Shown: positions 8,001 to 15,002 of the stretch, in pieces | Layout: the number at the start of each line of letters is the position of its first letter | Numbering within the stretch: position 1 is the first letter of the stretch | Source: an uncultured Tissierellia bacterium | GTDB taxonomy: Bacteria; Bacillota; Clostridia; Tissierellales; Peptoniphilaceae | DNA: 15,956 nucleotides | Assembly: GCA_947278105.1 (NCBI GenBank) | Contig: CAMYOR010000007.1 | Span: 1 to 15,956 of the forward strand | Direction of reading: 5' to 3' | Notes under the pieces: model-generated | Seen by the model: only the letters and a program-made list of their open reading frames with translations | Told to the model about the DNA's origin: nothing | Database searches by the model: none | Position numbers and translations under genes: made by a program

Positions 8001-9133
8001 ATTTCGATAATGGACTCATTAAAATGGGAAAAGCCCGTGGTTTCTAGGTCAAAGACCGTATACTTTCCCTTGAGCGGGCCCAAATCTCTTTCAAAGGGGT
8101 TTCGTAAAATATCGTGGTCATCTTGAAGGACCCGGGCATGAAGCCCGTAAAGGACTTTAATGCCAGCCTTTGAAAGGATGGAGTAAAACTTTGGAAAGGC
8201 CTGGCAGGATCCATAATCGGTCAGGCCCACCACATCATGGCCCCAATCTTTAAGCCTTGTTTTTAAAGCCTCCGGGCTGATTAGTCCCTCCATGCTCGTC
8301 ATTTTACTGTGAACGGCAAGCTCAATCCGCTTTTCCCGGGCAGGGTCCTCCGAGCAGGGTGCCGGCATCTCCCGGATGGCAGAAGCAAAAAAGACATTGG
8401 CCTTCTGGTAGTTATCATACTGGGATTTTCCTTTTACCTGGACATAGGAAAGTTTTAAGAACTCCTTCATTTGTTCGGGGTTGGCATCTTTTTCCTTGAT
8501 AAAAGACTTTGCGCTCAGAGCATTTCCTTCTCGATCATATAAGAAGAAGCTGAGGATGGTCGTCCCGTTTTTACTGACAAAATAAGAAGGTTCCGCCAAA
8601 AAACCCTCGGTACAGAGATTCCCCTGCGAGAAAGTCGCCTCTTGGATGGGAAGAGAATCCTTCTCTTTTCCAGTAAATCGTCCGACCGACCAGCCATTTT
8701 CTTTGGTCTCCGGCTTGACAGAAGGGCAGGAGGCTGATTTGACAGCAAGGGAATCGTTTTTTCCCTCGGACTTTTTATCCAAAGGAGCCGCAAGGCGAAC
8801 CGGTTCCAAATAGTAGGGGTCTTCCCCCTCCTCGTTTTCAGTGGAGGGTTCTTTTGTTCTCAAAACCGGACCCTTGCTTTTTGAATTTATTTTCTTTAGG
8901 TCCGCTTTCTTCTCCTCGGGAGTCATTTCTAAGGAGACTTTACAGGAGAAGGAATCTGAAAGCATCTTTAAAAGATCTTCTTTTTCATCCCCTTCTATAG
9001 GATCTTCTTCCTCTATAAACAAAATAAGAGCCCTCTTACTTTTCAAGTAAACCGCTCTGATAATCTCTGCCTGATATGTGGAAGATGGGGAAAAATCCCT
9101 TCTGAGTTTTTGGAGTAAATCAATGATTTTCAT
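5009..9133 (-). CDS. polC: DNA polymerase III alpha subunit, PolC type
   Basis: PolC is the replicative polymerase of low-GC Gram-positives. The product has 1374 residues, slightly short of the usual 1430 or so. It has an N-terminal region with a charged linker (about 70-150), an OB-like segment (about 170-260), and a PHP domain split by a DEDDh exonuclease. The exonuclease is intact: FDLETTG 361-367, HNAAFD 442-447, and H500 with D505. The polymerase core has GSRGSVGSS (815-823), zinc cysteines 843, 846, 868 and 871, catalytic Asp897 and Asp899 in PDIDLNF, and Asp1027 in LLKLDELG. The C-terminus NQLSFL resembles a beta-clamp-binding peptide. The PHP metal ligands are largely lost (H to A273, H to Y307, E to H332, C to F596, H to E672), which is unusual for PolC. 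The start overlaps ispG by 14 nt with GAGG upstream. Confidence 0.98.
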   Translation of the reverse strand: MKIIDLLQKLRRDFSPSSTYQAEIIRAVYLKSKRALILFIEEEDPIEGDEKEDLLKMLSDSFSCKVSLEMTPEEKKADLKKINSKSKGPVLRTKEPSTENEEGEDPYYLEPVRLAAPLDKKSEGKNDSLAVKSASCPSVKPETKENGWSVGRFTGKEKDSLPIQEATFSQGNLCTEGFLAEPSYFVSKNGTTILSFFLYDREGNALSAKSFIKEKDANPEQMKEFLKLSYVQVKGKSQYDNYQKANVFFASAIREMPAPCSEDPAREKRIELAVHSKMTSMEGLISPEALKTRLKDWGHDVVGLTDYGSCQAFPKFYSILSKAGIKVLYGLHARVLQDDHDILRNPFERDLGPLKGKYTVFDLETTGFSHFNESIIEIGAIRLENGKKVGEFSEFVHPNGSIPEKITHLTGITDAMVQGADPIEKVLPRFLDFAQGSIWVAHNAAFDLGFIREKAFELGLKVEPCSLDTLGLARALHPEYKNHKLDTITKELQVPLLHHHRAIDDATATAYAFERLMEEWEEKKISLEEINKTPSDFPLSRHESHDLLIYLKNQDSLKSFYQLVSEANMNYFYRTPGFPASHLKKYRDLFVIGTGFVGSRLFEAVSRRWPRKALLDLAREADFIAVEPPSFADKAIFEELAGDESQFRSFTETLISLAEELNMPCCAVGMAEYLDPGERRARNILVNYERKKEFDLNGRYQLKTTGEMLGAFSFLPQALAHKLVIRGPQEVAEMIEPIVPIPQGTFTPKVEGSDEELKTLVWKSAKTRYGDPLPDIVQKRLDRELGSIISNGYSPLYVIAERLVKKSNADGYLVGSRGSVGSSLVATMAGITEVNPLPPHYVCPDCHYSEFLENPPTFSGFDLPQKTCPKCGAPLYRDGHSIPFEVFLGFDGDKEPDIDLNFAGEYMSDIHQYTEVLFGRGKVFRAGTISGVQTKTAYGYIKKYLEAPYALAEDLSINEGQIAFLQKTMEGVRRTTGQHAGGLIIVPQDMEISDFCPIQYPADDLSSAVVTTHFSYKDLSGHLLKLDELGHTSPTTLRQLEEMTEIDPLKIPFDDPETTGLFTSSKPLEASYPYSNQEDGALGLPEFGTNFVRGMLKDTRPTTFAEFIRIAGLSHGTDVWLNNARDLIEKGTIQLTDAICTRDDIMTYLISMGMEKLDSFKTMEAVRKGRGLPEGMEEKMRVCGVPDWYVESCRKIQYMFPRAHAVAYVMMSYRIAWFKVHRPAAFYATYYTQRLSDFSTSLLCKDLTQTQKNLEEVRAQGGKDNDNKIGLLEVIEEMYARDYSFAPVDLMKSEATTFIILDEKRVLPPLSALDYVSEANGLAIVEERKKGDFISRSDFQKRTGCNRSAMESLSQYGLLDSYPETNQLSFLKGF

Positions 9134-10184
9134 TGGTCATCCTCTGCACTTCTTCCATTAAGCAATCCAAGAGTTTGTCTTCAGGAACCTGAAAAAGGAC
9201 CTTTCCCTTTTTAAATATAACGCCCGAGCCTTTCGTTCCCGCAATGCCAATATCGGCCTCTCTTGCCTCTCCCGGCCCATTTACGGGACAGCCCATGATG
9301 GCAACGGTAATGTCTTTATCTACAGTAGAAAGACGGCGCTGGGCCTCTTTTACCAGGCCGATCAGATTAATCCTCGTTCTTGCGCAGGTCGGGCAGGAGA
9401 TAAGATTGACCCCTCTGTTTTTTAAGGCCAGGGACCTGAGAATTTCATTTGCTGCCCGGATCTCTTCCACCGGATTTTCTGTTAAGGAGACTCGGATCGT
9501 ATCGCCGATTCCCGAAGAAAGGAGGCTTCCAATGCCAACCGCTGATTTAATGATTCCAGAATAGGAAGGACCGGCTTCCGTAACCCCCAGGTGCTGGGGA
9601 AGATCAGAAAGCTTTGAGAAAAGCTGGCAGGCTTCAATCATCGTAGGAACGCTGGAGGATTTGATGGAAACAACAATTTGGTCCCAGCCCAATTTCTTTA
9701 TGACTTCCACCTCTTCCAGGGCGCTGTAAACGAGGGAGTGAACATTCACCCCCCCGTATTTTTTAAGCATTTCCTTGGAGATCGAGCCGGAATTCACCCC
9801 CACCCGGATAGGGATATTTTTATCCCGGCAAAGGTAAACTATTTTTTTTACCGCTTCTTGATCCCCAATATTTCCGGGATTGATGCGAAGAGCATCCGCC
9901 CCATATTGGGCGGCATATAAAGCCAGCTGAGGATCAAACTGAATGTCCGCAATAAAAGGAAGAGAGGTCTGCTTTTTTATTTCCAGTATTGCTTGGGCAT
10001 CCTCCAGAGAGTTGATGGCCGACCGAGAAAGGTCTCCCCCCGCTCTTTCAAATGAGAGAATCTGCTGAACGGTCGAATCAATATCCGAGGTTTGGGTATT
10101 GGTCATCGACTGGACTGTGATGGGGGCTCCCCCGCCCACGGGGACTCTCCCGACCATTATTCTTTTTGTCATTTTTCTTTGCAT
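9120..10184 (-). CDS. ispG: 4-Hydroxy-3-methylbut-2-enyl diphosphate synthase (IspG)
   Basis: IspG (GcpE) is the [4Fe-4S] enzyme that reductively converts the cyclic diphosphate MEcPP to HMBPP in the MEP isoprenoid pathway. Numbered from the ATG at 10184 (354 residues), the cluster ligands are present: Cys264 and Cys267 in ISCPTCART, Cys299 in MGCPVNGPG, and Glu306. Substrate-side motifs RINPGNIGD, IRVGVNSGS, VTEAG and GIGDTIRVSL are also intact. Two normally conserved segments differ: the usual DIVRVAVP-like motif reads DLSRSAIN (51-58), and DIHFD reads DIQFD (80-84). The start is uncertain: a TTG at 10199 (359 residues) and an ATG at 10172 (350 residues) are also in frame, and none has a well-placed SD. 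The 3' end overlaps polC by 14 nt. Its presence implies the MEP route, yet dxr is absent nearby. Confidence 0.93.
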   Translation of the reverse strand: MQRKMTKRIMVGRVPVGGGAPITVQSMTNTQTSDIDSTVQQILSFERAGGDLSRSAINSLEDAQAILEIKKQTSLPFIADIQFDPQLALYAAQYGADALRINPGNIGDQEAVKKIVYLCRDKNIPIRVGVNSGSISKEMLKKYGGVNVHSLVYSALEEVEVIKKLGWDQIVVSIKSSSVPTMIEACQLFSKLSDLPQHLGVTEAGPSYSGIIKSAVGIGSLLSSGIGDTIRVSLTENPVEEIRAANEILRSLALKNRGVNLISCPTCARTRINLIGLVKEAQRRLSTVDKDITVAIMGCPVNGPGEAREADIGIAGTKGSGVIFKKGKVLFQVPEDKLLDCLMEEVQRMTNENH

Positions 10185-10266
10185 AGATCTATTTTTCAAC
10201 CCTTTTTAAAACTTTAAATGCGTCCATTTCTTTACTTTAAACGGATCTCTTTCCCTTTTTCAAAAA

Positions 10267-11262
10267 TTATAAAAAGAAGGTAAAAATATCCTTGACGGAT
10301 ACGATTAGGATGATTGCCATGAGGAAGACAAAACCCGCCGTAGTAATTTTTTCCTCCATATTTTTAGGAATTTTTTTCCCTCTGATTTTTTCAATGGCAA
10401 TAAACACAAGTTTTGAACCGTCTAGGGCCGGGATCGGCAGAAGGTTGAAAAAACCAAGATTTAAAGAAATATAGCCGGTTAGAAAAACTAACTGGGCAAA
10501 ACCCTGATGCGCCGCCTGACCAATCACATGAATCACTCCAATGGGCCCTGAAAGAGCCTTCAGGGAGAGCTTGCCCGTGAGAAGACGAAAGAGGATGAGA
10601 AAAAGCTGGATCAAAAGGGTGAAGGTTCTGATAAAGCCTTCTTTAATTGCCAGGAAAATCCCCCTTTGATTTTGTGCCGTAATCCCCAGGTAATAAGCCC
10701 CTCCATCCTCTTTTGGCTCAATTTGGAGGGTTAGCTCTTTTCCTTCCCGAAGAACTCTAAGCTCAACCGTCTTTCCCCCGGACCCTTGAAGATTTTTAGA
10801 AATTTCATTAAATTCTCGAATGGGCTGGCCATCCATAGATACAATGGTATCTCCGATCTCAATCCCCGCTTTTTTTGCCGGAGAATTTGGAGAAAACCCT
10901 CCTACCACCAGGGTCGGACTTCCGATGATCCCGGAAAAAATGGCAAAGCATAGGAACGAAATTAAAAGATTCATCAGCGGGCCAGCAAGGATCGTTAAAA
11001 ATCTCCTGCCGCAAGAAGCCTGGTCAAAACTATCTTCTTCCGTCGACTCCTCATCTTCCCCCTCCATTGCCGTATAACCGCCCAAAGGAAGGGCTCTTAA
11101 AGAGTAGAGAGTCTCTCCTTTTTGTTTTTGCAATAGAGCCGGCCCCATGCCGACAGAAAATTCATTCACCCGGATGCCGACTTTCTTCGCCATGGAAAAA
11201 TGACCCAATTCATGAAAAAGAATAACCAGCATAAAAATGATAATGGCAAAAAAAATGGACAT
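10267..11262 (-). CDS. rseP: Site-2 intramembrane zinc metalloprotease RseP/RasP
   Basis: This membrane protease of the S2P family cleaves transmembrane segments, for example of anti-sigma factors and signal-peptide remnants. The 331-residue protein has the zinc motif HELGH at 17-21 in the first membrane segment, the second S2P block GPLMNLLISF at 94-103, a PDZ domain at about 118-185 (VVGGFSPNSPAKKAGIEIGD), and the LDG motif NLLPIPALDG at 273-282, whose aspartate is the third zinc ligand. A last hydrophobic segment lies near the C-terminus. The ATG has GAGG five bases upstream. It follows cdsA by 45 bases, where most Bacillota have dxr between the two. The substrate is unknown; an anti-sigma factor is a family-based guess. 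All catalytic motifs are present. Confidence 0.95.
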   Translation of the reverse strand: MSIFFAIIIFMLVILFHELGHFSMAKKVGIRVNEFSVGMGPALLQKQKGETLYSLRALPLGGYTAMEGEDEESTEEDSFDQASCGRRFLTILAGPLMNLLISFLCFAIFSGIIGSPTLVVGGFSPNSPAKKAGIEIGDTIVSMDGQPIREFNEISKNLQGSGGKTVELRVLREGKELTLQIEPKEDGGAYYLGITAQNQRGIFLAIKEGFIRTFTLLIQLFLILFRLLTGKLSLKALSGPIGVIHVIGQAAHQGFAQLVFLTGYISLNLGFFNLLPIPALDGSKLVFIAIEKIRGKKIPKNMEEKITTAGFVFLMAIILIVSVKDIFTFFL

Positions 11263-11307
11263 AAATACCTCAAAATTTCATTTTTTCATTTTATGAGTTT
11301 TCCTCCA

Positions 11308-12096
11308 TCAGGGGAAGAAAACAAAGAAATACAGCCACACATAGGGGATGGTAAAGAGAACGGAATCAAATCGGTCCATGATTCCCCCATGTCCCCTTAA
11401 AATTTTCCCAAAATCCTTAATCTCCGACCGTCTTTTAATTGAGGAAGCAAAAATATCCCCGATCTGAGCGAGAACCGACCCGCAAATGGCAAAAAGGATT
11501 AGGAATCCGATAGAAAACTCCGGGAATAGGCGTTGTCGAAAAAACAGGCAAAGGAGAATGGAACCCAAAATTCCCCCAATGGATCCCTCCACCGTCTTTT
11601 TCGGACTGATCTTTGTCAGGGGCCTTTTTCCAATCCAGCTGCCCGTTAAATAAGCCATGGTATCGGTTCCCCAGGCGATTGCAAAGGGAAAAGCCAGGTA
11701 ATTTTGACGACCAGGCGGATAAAAATAGGCAAAGGTCCAGCTGAAGACAATGTAGACAACAATAAAAAGAGGCTGCTCTATGACCTTCATTTCTCCCGGA
11801 AACTCCCGGAAACTCATCACAAAAAGAACCATCAGAGAAATCAGCCAGACGGCCAAAAGTAAGGTGGTTTCGCGGTAATAACCGGCCAGATTCAGAAAAA
11901 GGCAACTGCCTTCGGCCCAAAAAAGATGCCATTTTTCTTCATCCGGCTCGGTCGCCTGAAAAAGTTCCCAAAGGCAGGATGCGCTCAAAAGCTCAATTAA
12001 GATAAAGAGCAGCATTCTGGATTTAGAAAAGACAACCAGGCTGACCAACAGAACCAAAACAGCCCCGGTAATGGTTCGGATAAAAAAGTTTTTCAA
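11308..12096 (-). CDS. cdsA: Phosphatidate cytidylyltransferase, TTG start
   Basis: CdsA makes CDP-diacylglycerol from phosphatidic acid and CTP, the branch point for bacterial phospholipids. The 262-residue product is very hydrophobic, with about seven to eight membrane segments. It carries the family signature near the C-terminus (218-244, SSIKRRSEIKDFG then GHGGIMDRFD) and the earlier block WGTDTMAYLTGS with KISPKKTVEGSIGG. The start is a TTG at 12096, six bases after a perfect GGAGG. It overlaps the uppS stop by four bases (TTGA), a clear case of translational coupling. A 10-bp unit is tandemly duplicated at 11793-11815 without disturbing the frame. The pairing of uppS with cdsA joins cell-wall carrier and phospholipid synthesis in one transcript, as in most Bacillota. 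Confidence 0.96.
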   Translation of the reverse strand: MKNFFIRTITGAVLVLLVSLVVFSKSRMLLFILIELLSASCLWELFQATEPDEEKWHLFWAEGSCLFLNLAGYYRETTLLLAVWLISLMVLFVMSFREFPGEMKVIEQPLFIVVYIVFSWTFAYFYPPGRQNYLAFPFAIAWGTDTMAYLTGSWIGKRPLTKISPKKTVEGSIGGILGSILLCLFFRQRLFPEFSIGFLILFAICGSVLAQIGDIFASSIKRRSEIKDFGKILRGHGGIMDRFDSVLFTIPYVWLYFFVFFP

Positions 12097-12827
12097 TGAA
12101 TTCCTCCGAAACGACGATCTCTTTGGTTAAAAGATTGGATCGCCTGGTCTAAGCATTCCTCAGTAAAATCAGGCCACAGGGTATTTGTGAAATAGAATTC
12201 AGCGTAAGCCGCCTGCCAGATCATAAAATTAGAAAGTCGGCATTCCCCGCCCGTCCGAATAAGGAGATCAAGGGGCGGAAGATCAGCAGTATAGAGCCGG
12301 GAACGGATGTCCTCTTCGGTAATCTCATCCATCCGGACCCCTTCCCTACACAAGGCTTTTACAGCATGAACAATTTCCGCCCTGCCCCCATAATTTAAAC
12401 CAATATTTAAAATCATTCCTGTGTTTTTTTCAGACATTTTAAGGGCGAGCTGAACGGCTTTTCTCGCCGGCAAAGGAAGCTTTTGCGGATCACCCATCAT
12501 TGTAATCCGACAATTTTTTTCCATAATTTCGGGCATTTTTGAGTGAACAAATTCAATCAATAGTCCCATAATTGCGGTCACTTCCCCCTCCGGCCGCTTC
12601 CAGTTTTCGGTGGAAAAAGCATAGAGACTTAAAGCCTTTATCCCCCTGTCCGAACAGGCACGAACGATCTTTACAACCGCTTCCATCCCTGCCCGGTGAC
12701 CCTGGGTTCTTTCCAAGCCTTGTTTTTTTGCCCACCGACCGTTCCCATCTAAAATAATTCCCAGATGACGGAGAGAAGACGAATTGATCTTCTCTCCCTC
12801 CAGGGCTTTGGAACTTTCTTTGGCCAT
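12093..12827 (-). CDS. uppS: Isoprenyl transferase (undecaprenyl diphosphate synthase)
   Basis: UppS is the cis-prenyltransferase that adds isopentenyl units to farnesyl diphosphate to make the C55 lipid carrier for cell-wall synthesis. The 244-residue product carries all the usual blocks: LDGNGRWAKKQG (26-37) with catalytic Asp27, SLYAFSTENWKRP (67-79), NIGLNYGGRAEI (131-142), and RTGGECRLSNFMIWQAAYAE (191-210). The usual Met before the catalytic Asp is Leu, a conservative change. The N-terminus (about 20 residues) is a polar extension before the core. The ATG lies 12 bases after the frr stop with only a short AGG upstream. The 3' end supplies the GGAGG that starts cdsA. The product length, C55 versus shorter, is inferred from context. 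Confidence 0.96.
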   Translation of the reverse strand: MAKESSKALEGEKINSSSLRHLGIILDGNGRWAKKQGLERTQGHRAGMEAVVKIVRACSDRGIKALSLYAFSTENWKRPEGEVTAIMGLLIEFVHSKMPEIMEKNCRITMMGDPQKLPLPARKAVQLALKMSEKNTGMILNIGLNYGGRAEIVHAVKALCREGVRMDEITEEDIRSRLYTADLPPLDLLIRTGGECRLSNFMIWQAAYAEFYFTNTLWPDFTEECLDQAIQSFNQRDRRFGGIH

Positions 12828-12839
12828 TCTAATACCTGA

Positions 12840-13391
12840 CTAAATTTCCATTAATTCTTTTTCTTTTTCCTTCTCTGCTTCTTCCAGCATTTTGATATAT
12901 TTATCCGTCAGCTTTTGAAGGTCATCTTCCTGACTATAGCGATCGTCCTCAGAAATAACCTTGTCATTTTCGTCCTTTTTAATCTCTTCCATTCCTTCTC
13001 GGCGGATATTTCGAATCGCAATTTTCCCTTCTTCTAATCGCAGTAAGACTTCTTTAACGAGGTCTTTACGACGTTCTTCGGTGAGGGGAGGAAAAGGAAG
13101 GCGAATCATTTTCCCGTCATTAGAAGGGGTAATCCCCAGTTCAGACCCTAAAATAGCCTGTTCAATGAGTTTAATGTTTTTGGGATCCCAAGGGGTGATC
13201 GTCAGCATCCTGGCCTCTGGAACATTAATGGATGCGGCCTGCTTTATCGGAGTTTCCACCCCATAATAATTAAAGCTGATATTATCCAAAAGACTGGGAT
13301 TTGCCCGACCGGCACGAATGTGCAAAAGATCCTTTTGGAAAGCGGCCATCGTTTTCTTCATTCTTTCTTCGTATGCTTTCTCTTTGTACAT
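12840..13391 (-). CDS. frr: Ribosome recycling factor
   Basis: RRF works with EF-G to split post-termination ribosomes. The 183-residue length fits the usual 185. The hallmark IRAGRANPSLLDNISFNYYG is at residues 25-44, followed by TPIKQAASINVPEARML and the C-terminal long-helix region with LTEERRKDLVKEV. The end is a highly charged coiled helix (EEAEKEKEKELMEI), normal for the three-helix bundle. The ATG has a strong AAAGGAG seven bases upstream, which makes the downstream in-frame Met11 unlikely as the start. It lies 44 bases below the pyrH coding region, a pairing that is almost universal in bacteria. Nothing is odd about it. Confidence 0.97.
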   Translation of the reverse strand: MYKEKAYEERMKKTMAAFQKDLLHIRAGRANPSLLDNISFNYYGVETPIKQAASINVPEARMLTITPWDPKNIKLIEQAILGSELGITPSNDGKMIRLPFPPLTEERRKDLVKEVLLRLEEGKIAIRNIRREGMEEIKKDENDKVISEDDRYSQEDDLQKLTDKYIKMLEEAEKEKEKELMEI

Positions 13392-13432
13392 GGTAAGCTC
13401 CTTTGTTTTTTTATGTGGATTGCATTTTATCC

Positions 13433-14140
13433 TTATGAAGTGATGAGGGTGCCAATCTCTTCCCCTTGGACGACCTTTACTAGATTTTCTGGATGGTCAA
13501 TGCCGAAGACAATCAGGGGCATATGGTTATCCATGCTCAGGGAGATGGCCGTAGAATCCATCACCTGCAGACCCTCATTGAGCACATCATGGTAAGTTAA
13601 ATGGTCATATTTTACCGCATCAGAAAATTGATTTGGGTCTTTATTATACACCCCATCGGTTCCTTTTTTTCCGACCAAAATGCACTCCGCATTAATCTCC
13701 AGGGCCCTTAATGCAGCCGTTGTATCAGTCGAAAAATAGGGCAGGCCGGTTCCGGACCCTAAAATAACAATCCGCCCCTTTTCGATATGATGAATGGCCC
13801 TGCGGCGGATATAAGGTTCGGCCACGGCTTTCATCTCAATCGCTGTCTGGACCCTCGTTTCAATACCCAGCGATTCAAGGGAGGCCTGGATCTTTAAGGC
13901 ATTCATGACCGTGGCCAGCATACCAATATGGTCCGAACTTGCCCTTTCAATATTCGACTGGGCCTTGCCTCTCCAGAAGTTTCCCCCGCCGACGACGATC
14001 GCCATTTCAAGTCCCATATCGTGAACTTTTTTTATGGCCTGGCAGATATTTTCGATGGCAAAATCATCCAGCCCCGATCCCTTTTTTCCGGCCAGAGCCT
14101 CTCCACTAAGTTTTAATACCACTCTCTTATAAGCAAACAT
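13433..14140 (-). CDS. pyrH: Uridylate kinase (UMP kinase)
   Basis: PyrH phosphorylates UMP to UDP with ATP. It is a hexameric amino-acid-kinase-fold enzyme, allosterically controlled by GTP and UTP. The 235-residue product starts MFAYKRVVLKLSGEAL and has GGGN at 51-54, DHIGMLATVMN at 70-80, GTGLPYFSTDTTA at 130-142 and KGTDGVYNKDP at 159-169. I place the start at the ATG at 14140, where AAAGGA lies upstream and the family begins. The open frame continues 28 codons further upstream, but that segment (RFRHDRFYWLFRG...) does not resemble the family. The gene follows the terminator after tsf, so it probably has its own promoter in the 120-base leader. Confidence 0.97.
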   Translation of the reverse strand: MFAYKRVVLKLSGEALAGKKGSGLDDFAIENICQAIKKVHDMGLEMAIVVGGGNFWRGKAQSNIERASSDHIGMLATVMNALKIQASLESLGIETRVQTAIEMKAVAEPYIRRRAIHHIEKGRIVILGSGTGLPYFSTDTTAALRALEINAECILVGKKGTDGVYNKDPNQFSDAVKYDHLTYHDVLNEGLQVMDSTAISLSMDNHMPLIVFGIDHPENLVKVVQGEEIGTLITS

Positions 14141-14219
14141 AATGATCCTTTCAACGGCCCTTGCCCGGTCCACTCTTCCCGACCCCCTGAAAAGCCAATA
14201 AAACCTATCATGACGAAAT

Positions 14220-14248
14220 CTCATAAAAAACTTTTCTTTACCTATAAA
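14220..14248 (-). promoter_or_regulatory. Weak candidate promoter for pyrH-frr-uppS
   Basis: After the tsf terminator, the minus strand has TTTATA (14248-14243, 4 of 6 to the -35 consensus), a 17-base spacer, and TATGAG (14225-14220, 4 of 6 to the -10 consensus). A promoter is expected here because a strong terminator lies upstream. The match itself is poor in AT-rich DNA and may be chance. Confidence 0.25.
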
Positions 14249-14255
14249 ATACTAC

Positions 14256-14296
14256 CATAAAAAGAACGGAGAGAAGGTGCTTCTCTCCGTTCTTTC
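14256..14296 (-). terminator. Intrinsic terminator after tsf
   Basis: A perfect 16-bp inverted repeat (14261-14276 with 14280-14295) encloses a 3-nt loop. On the minus strand it is followed by a run of T residues. It begins about 20 bases after the tsf stop codon. This should end the rpsB-tsf transcript and separate it from pyrH, as is common in Bacillota. The long flush stem with a tight loop makes it a very strong candidate. Confidence 0.93.
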
Positions 14297-14315
14297 TTTA
14301 AATATGGATGGAACC

Positions 14316-14981
14316 TTAACCGTTGATTTGTTTTGCAACTTCTTCCGCAAAGTTCTCATTTCTTTTTTCAAGGCCTTCGCCGACTTCATAACGGACAAAA
14401 CGGCGGATAACAATATTTTCTCCGATATGGGCAATCAGCTCCTTGCGAATGGTATCGACCTTCTTATCCGGATCTAAAACCCAACCCTGATCTAATAGAC
14501 AAATTTCCTCGAAGTACTTGCTCATCCGGCCTTCGACCTTCTTTTCCGCAACAAATTTGCGCTTATCTTCCGGAATGTTGGTGCTTTCATTCATCGCCTG
14601 CTGGATAAGGATTTCTCTTTCGTGGGCAACGGTTTCAGCAGGAACCTCATCCTGAGAAACATATTGTGGATTCATCGAAGCAATGTGTAAACAGAGCTGG
14701 TGGACAAATTCCTGGAACTGTTCGTTCTTCGCAACGAAGTCAGTTTCAGAGTTGACTTCAACGAGTACACCGATTCTTCCATTATGAACATAGGAGCCAA
14801 TCAAGCCTTCCGCGGAAACTCGGCCTTCTTTTTTGACCGCCTTGGCAATTCCCTTTTCACGGAGAAGGTCAATGGCTTTATCCATATCCCCTTTGGTTTC
14901 GGTCAAGGCTTTTTTACAGTCCATCATTCCTGCGCCGGTGCGCTCACGCAGTTCTTTTACTTCTTTGGCGGTAATGGTCAT
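14316..14981 (-). CDS. tsf: Translation elongation factor Ts
   Basis: EF-Ts is the nucleotide exchange factor that regenerates EF-Tu-GTP. The 221-residue product begins with the UBA-like N-terminal domain (TAKEVKELRERTGAGMMDCK, residues 4-23) and has the EF-Tu-contact motif TDFVAKN at 80-86. It is shorter than the 280-300 residues of many EF-Ts proteins. It matches the compact form with a single core subdomain plus the C-terminal dimer-like helix, which is known in many Clostridia and in Thermus, so I do not regard it as truncated. GAAGGGAG lies six bases before the ATG. It follows rpsB by 21 bases and is closed by a strong terminator. Confidence 0.97.
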   Translation of the reverse strand: MTITAKEVKELRERTGAGMMDCKKALTETKGDMDKAIDLLREKGIAKAVKKEGRVSAEGLIGSYVHNGRIGVLVEVNSETDFVAKNEQFQEFVHQLCLHIASMNPQYVSQDEVPAETVAHEREILIQQAMNESTNIPEDKRKFVAEKKVEGRMSKYFEEICLLDQGWVLDPDKKVDTIRKELIAHIGENIVIRRFVRYEVGEGLEKRNENFAEEVAKQING

Positions 14982-15002
14982 TTTTTTCTCCCTTCATCCG
15001 GA

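Noticed and set aside
10266..10271. Perfect TATAAT on the minus strand at the rseP stop, and TTGAAA just downstream, as a possible ispG-polC promoter
   Set aside because: There is no acceptable -35 at the right distance for TATAAT, and the best -10 for TTGAAA matches only 4 of 6 at 18 bases. The region is AT-rich, so chance is likely.
11793..11815. Tandem 10-bp duplication (ctcccggaaa twice, plus ctc) inside cdsA
   Set aside because: It is short, inside a well-conserved gene, encodes FREFPGE in a loop between membrane segments, and does not disturb the frame. It is probably chance or old slippage with no visible function.
14141..14224. N-terminal extension of pyrH of 28 codons
   Set aside because: The extension has no family resemblance, and the ATG at 14140 has its own AAAGGA site and gives the normal length.
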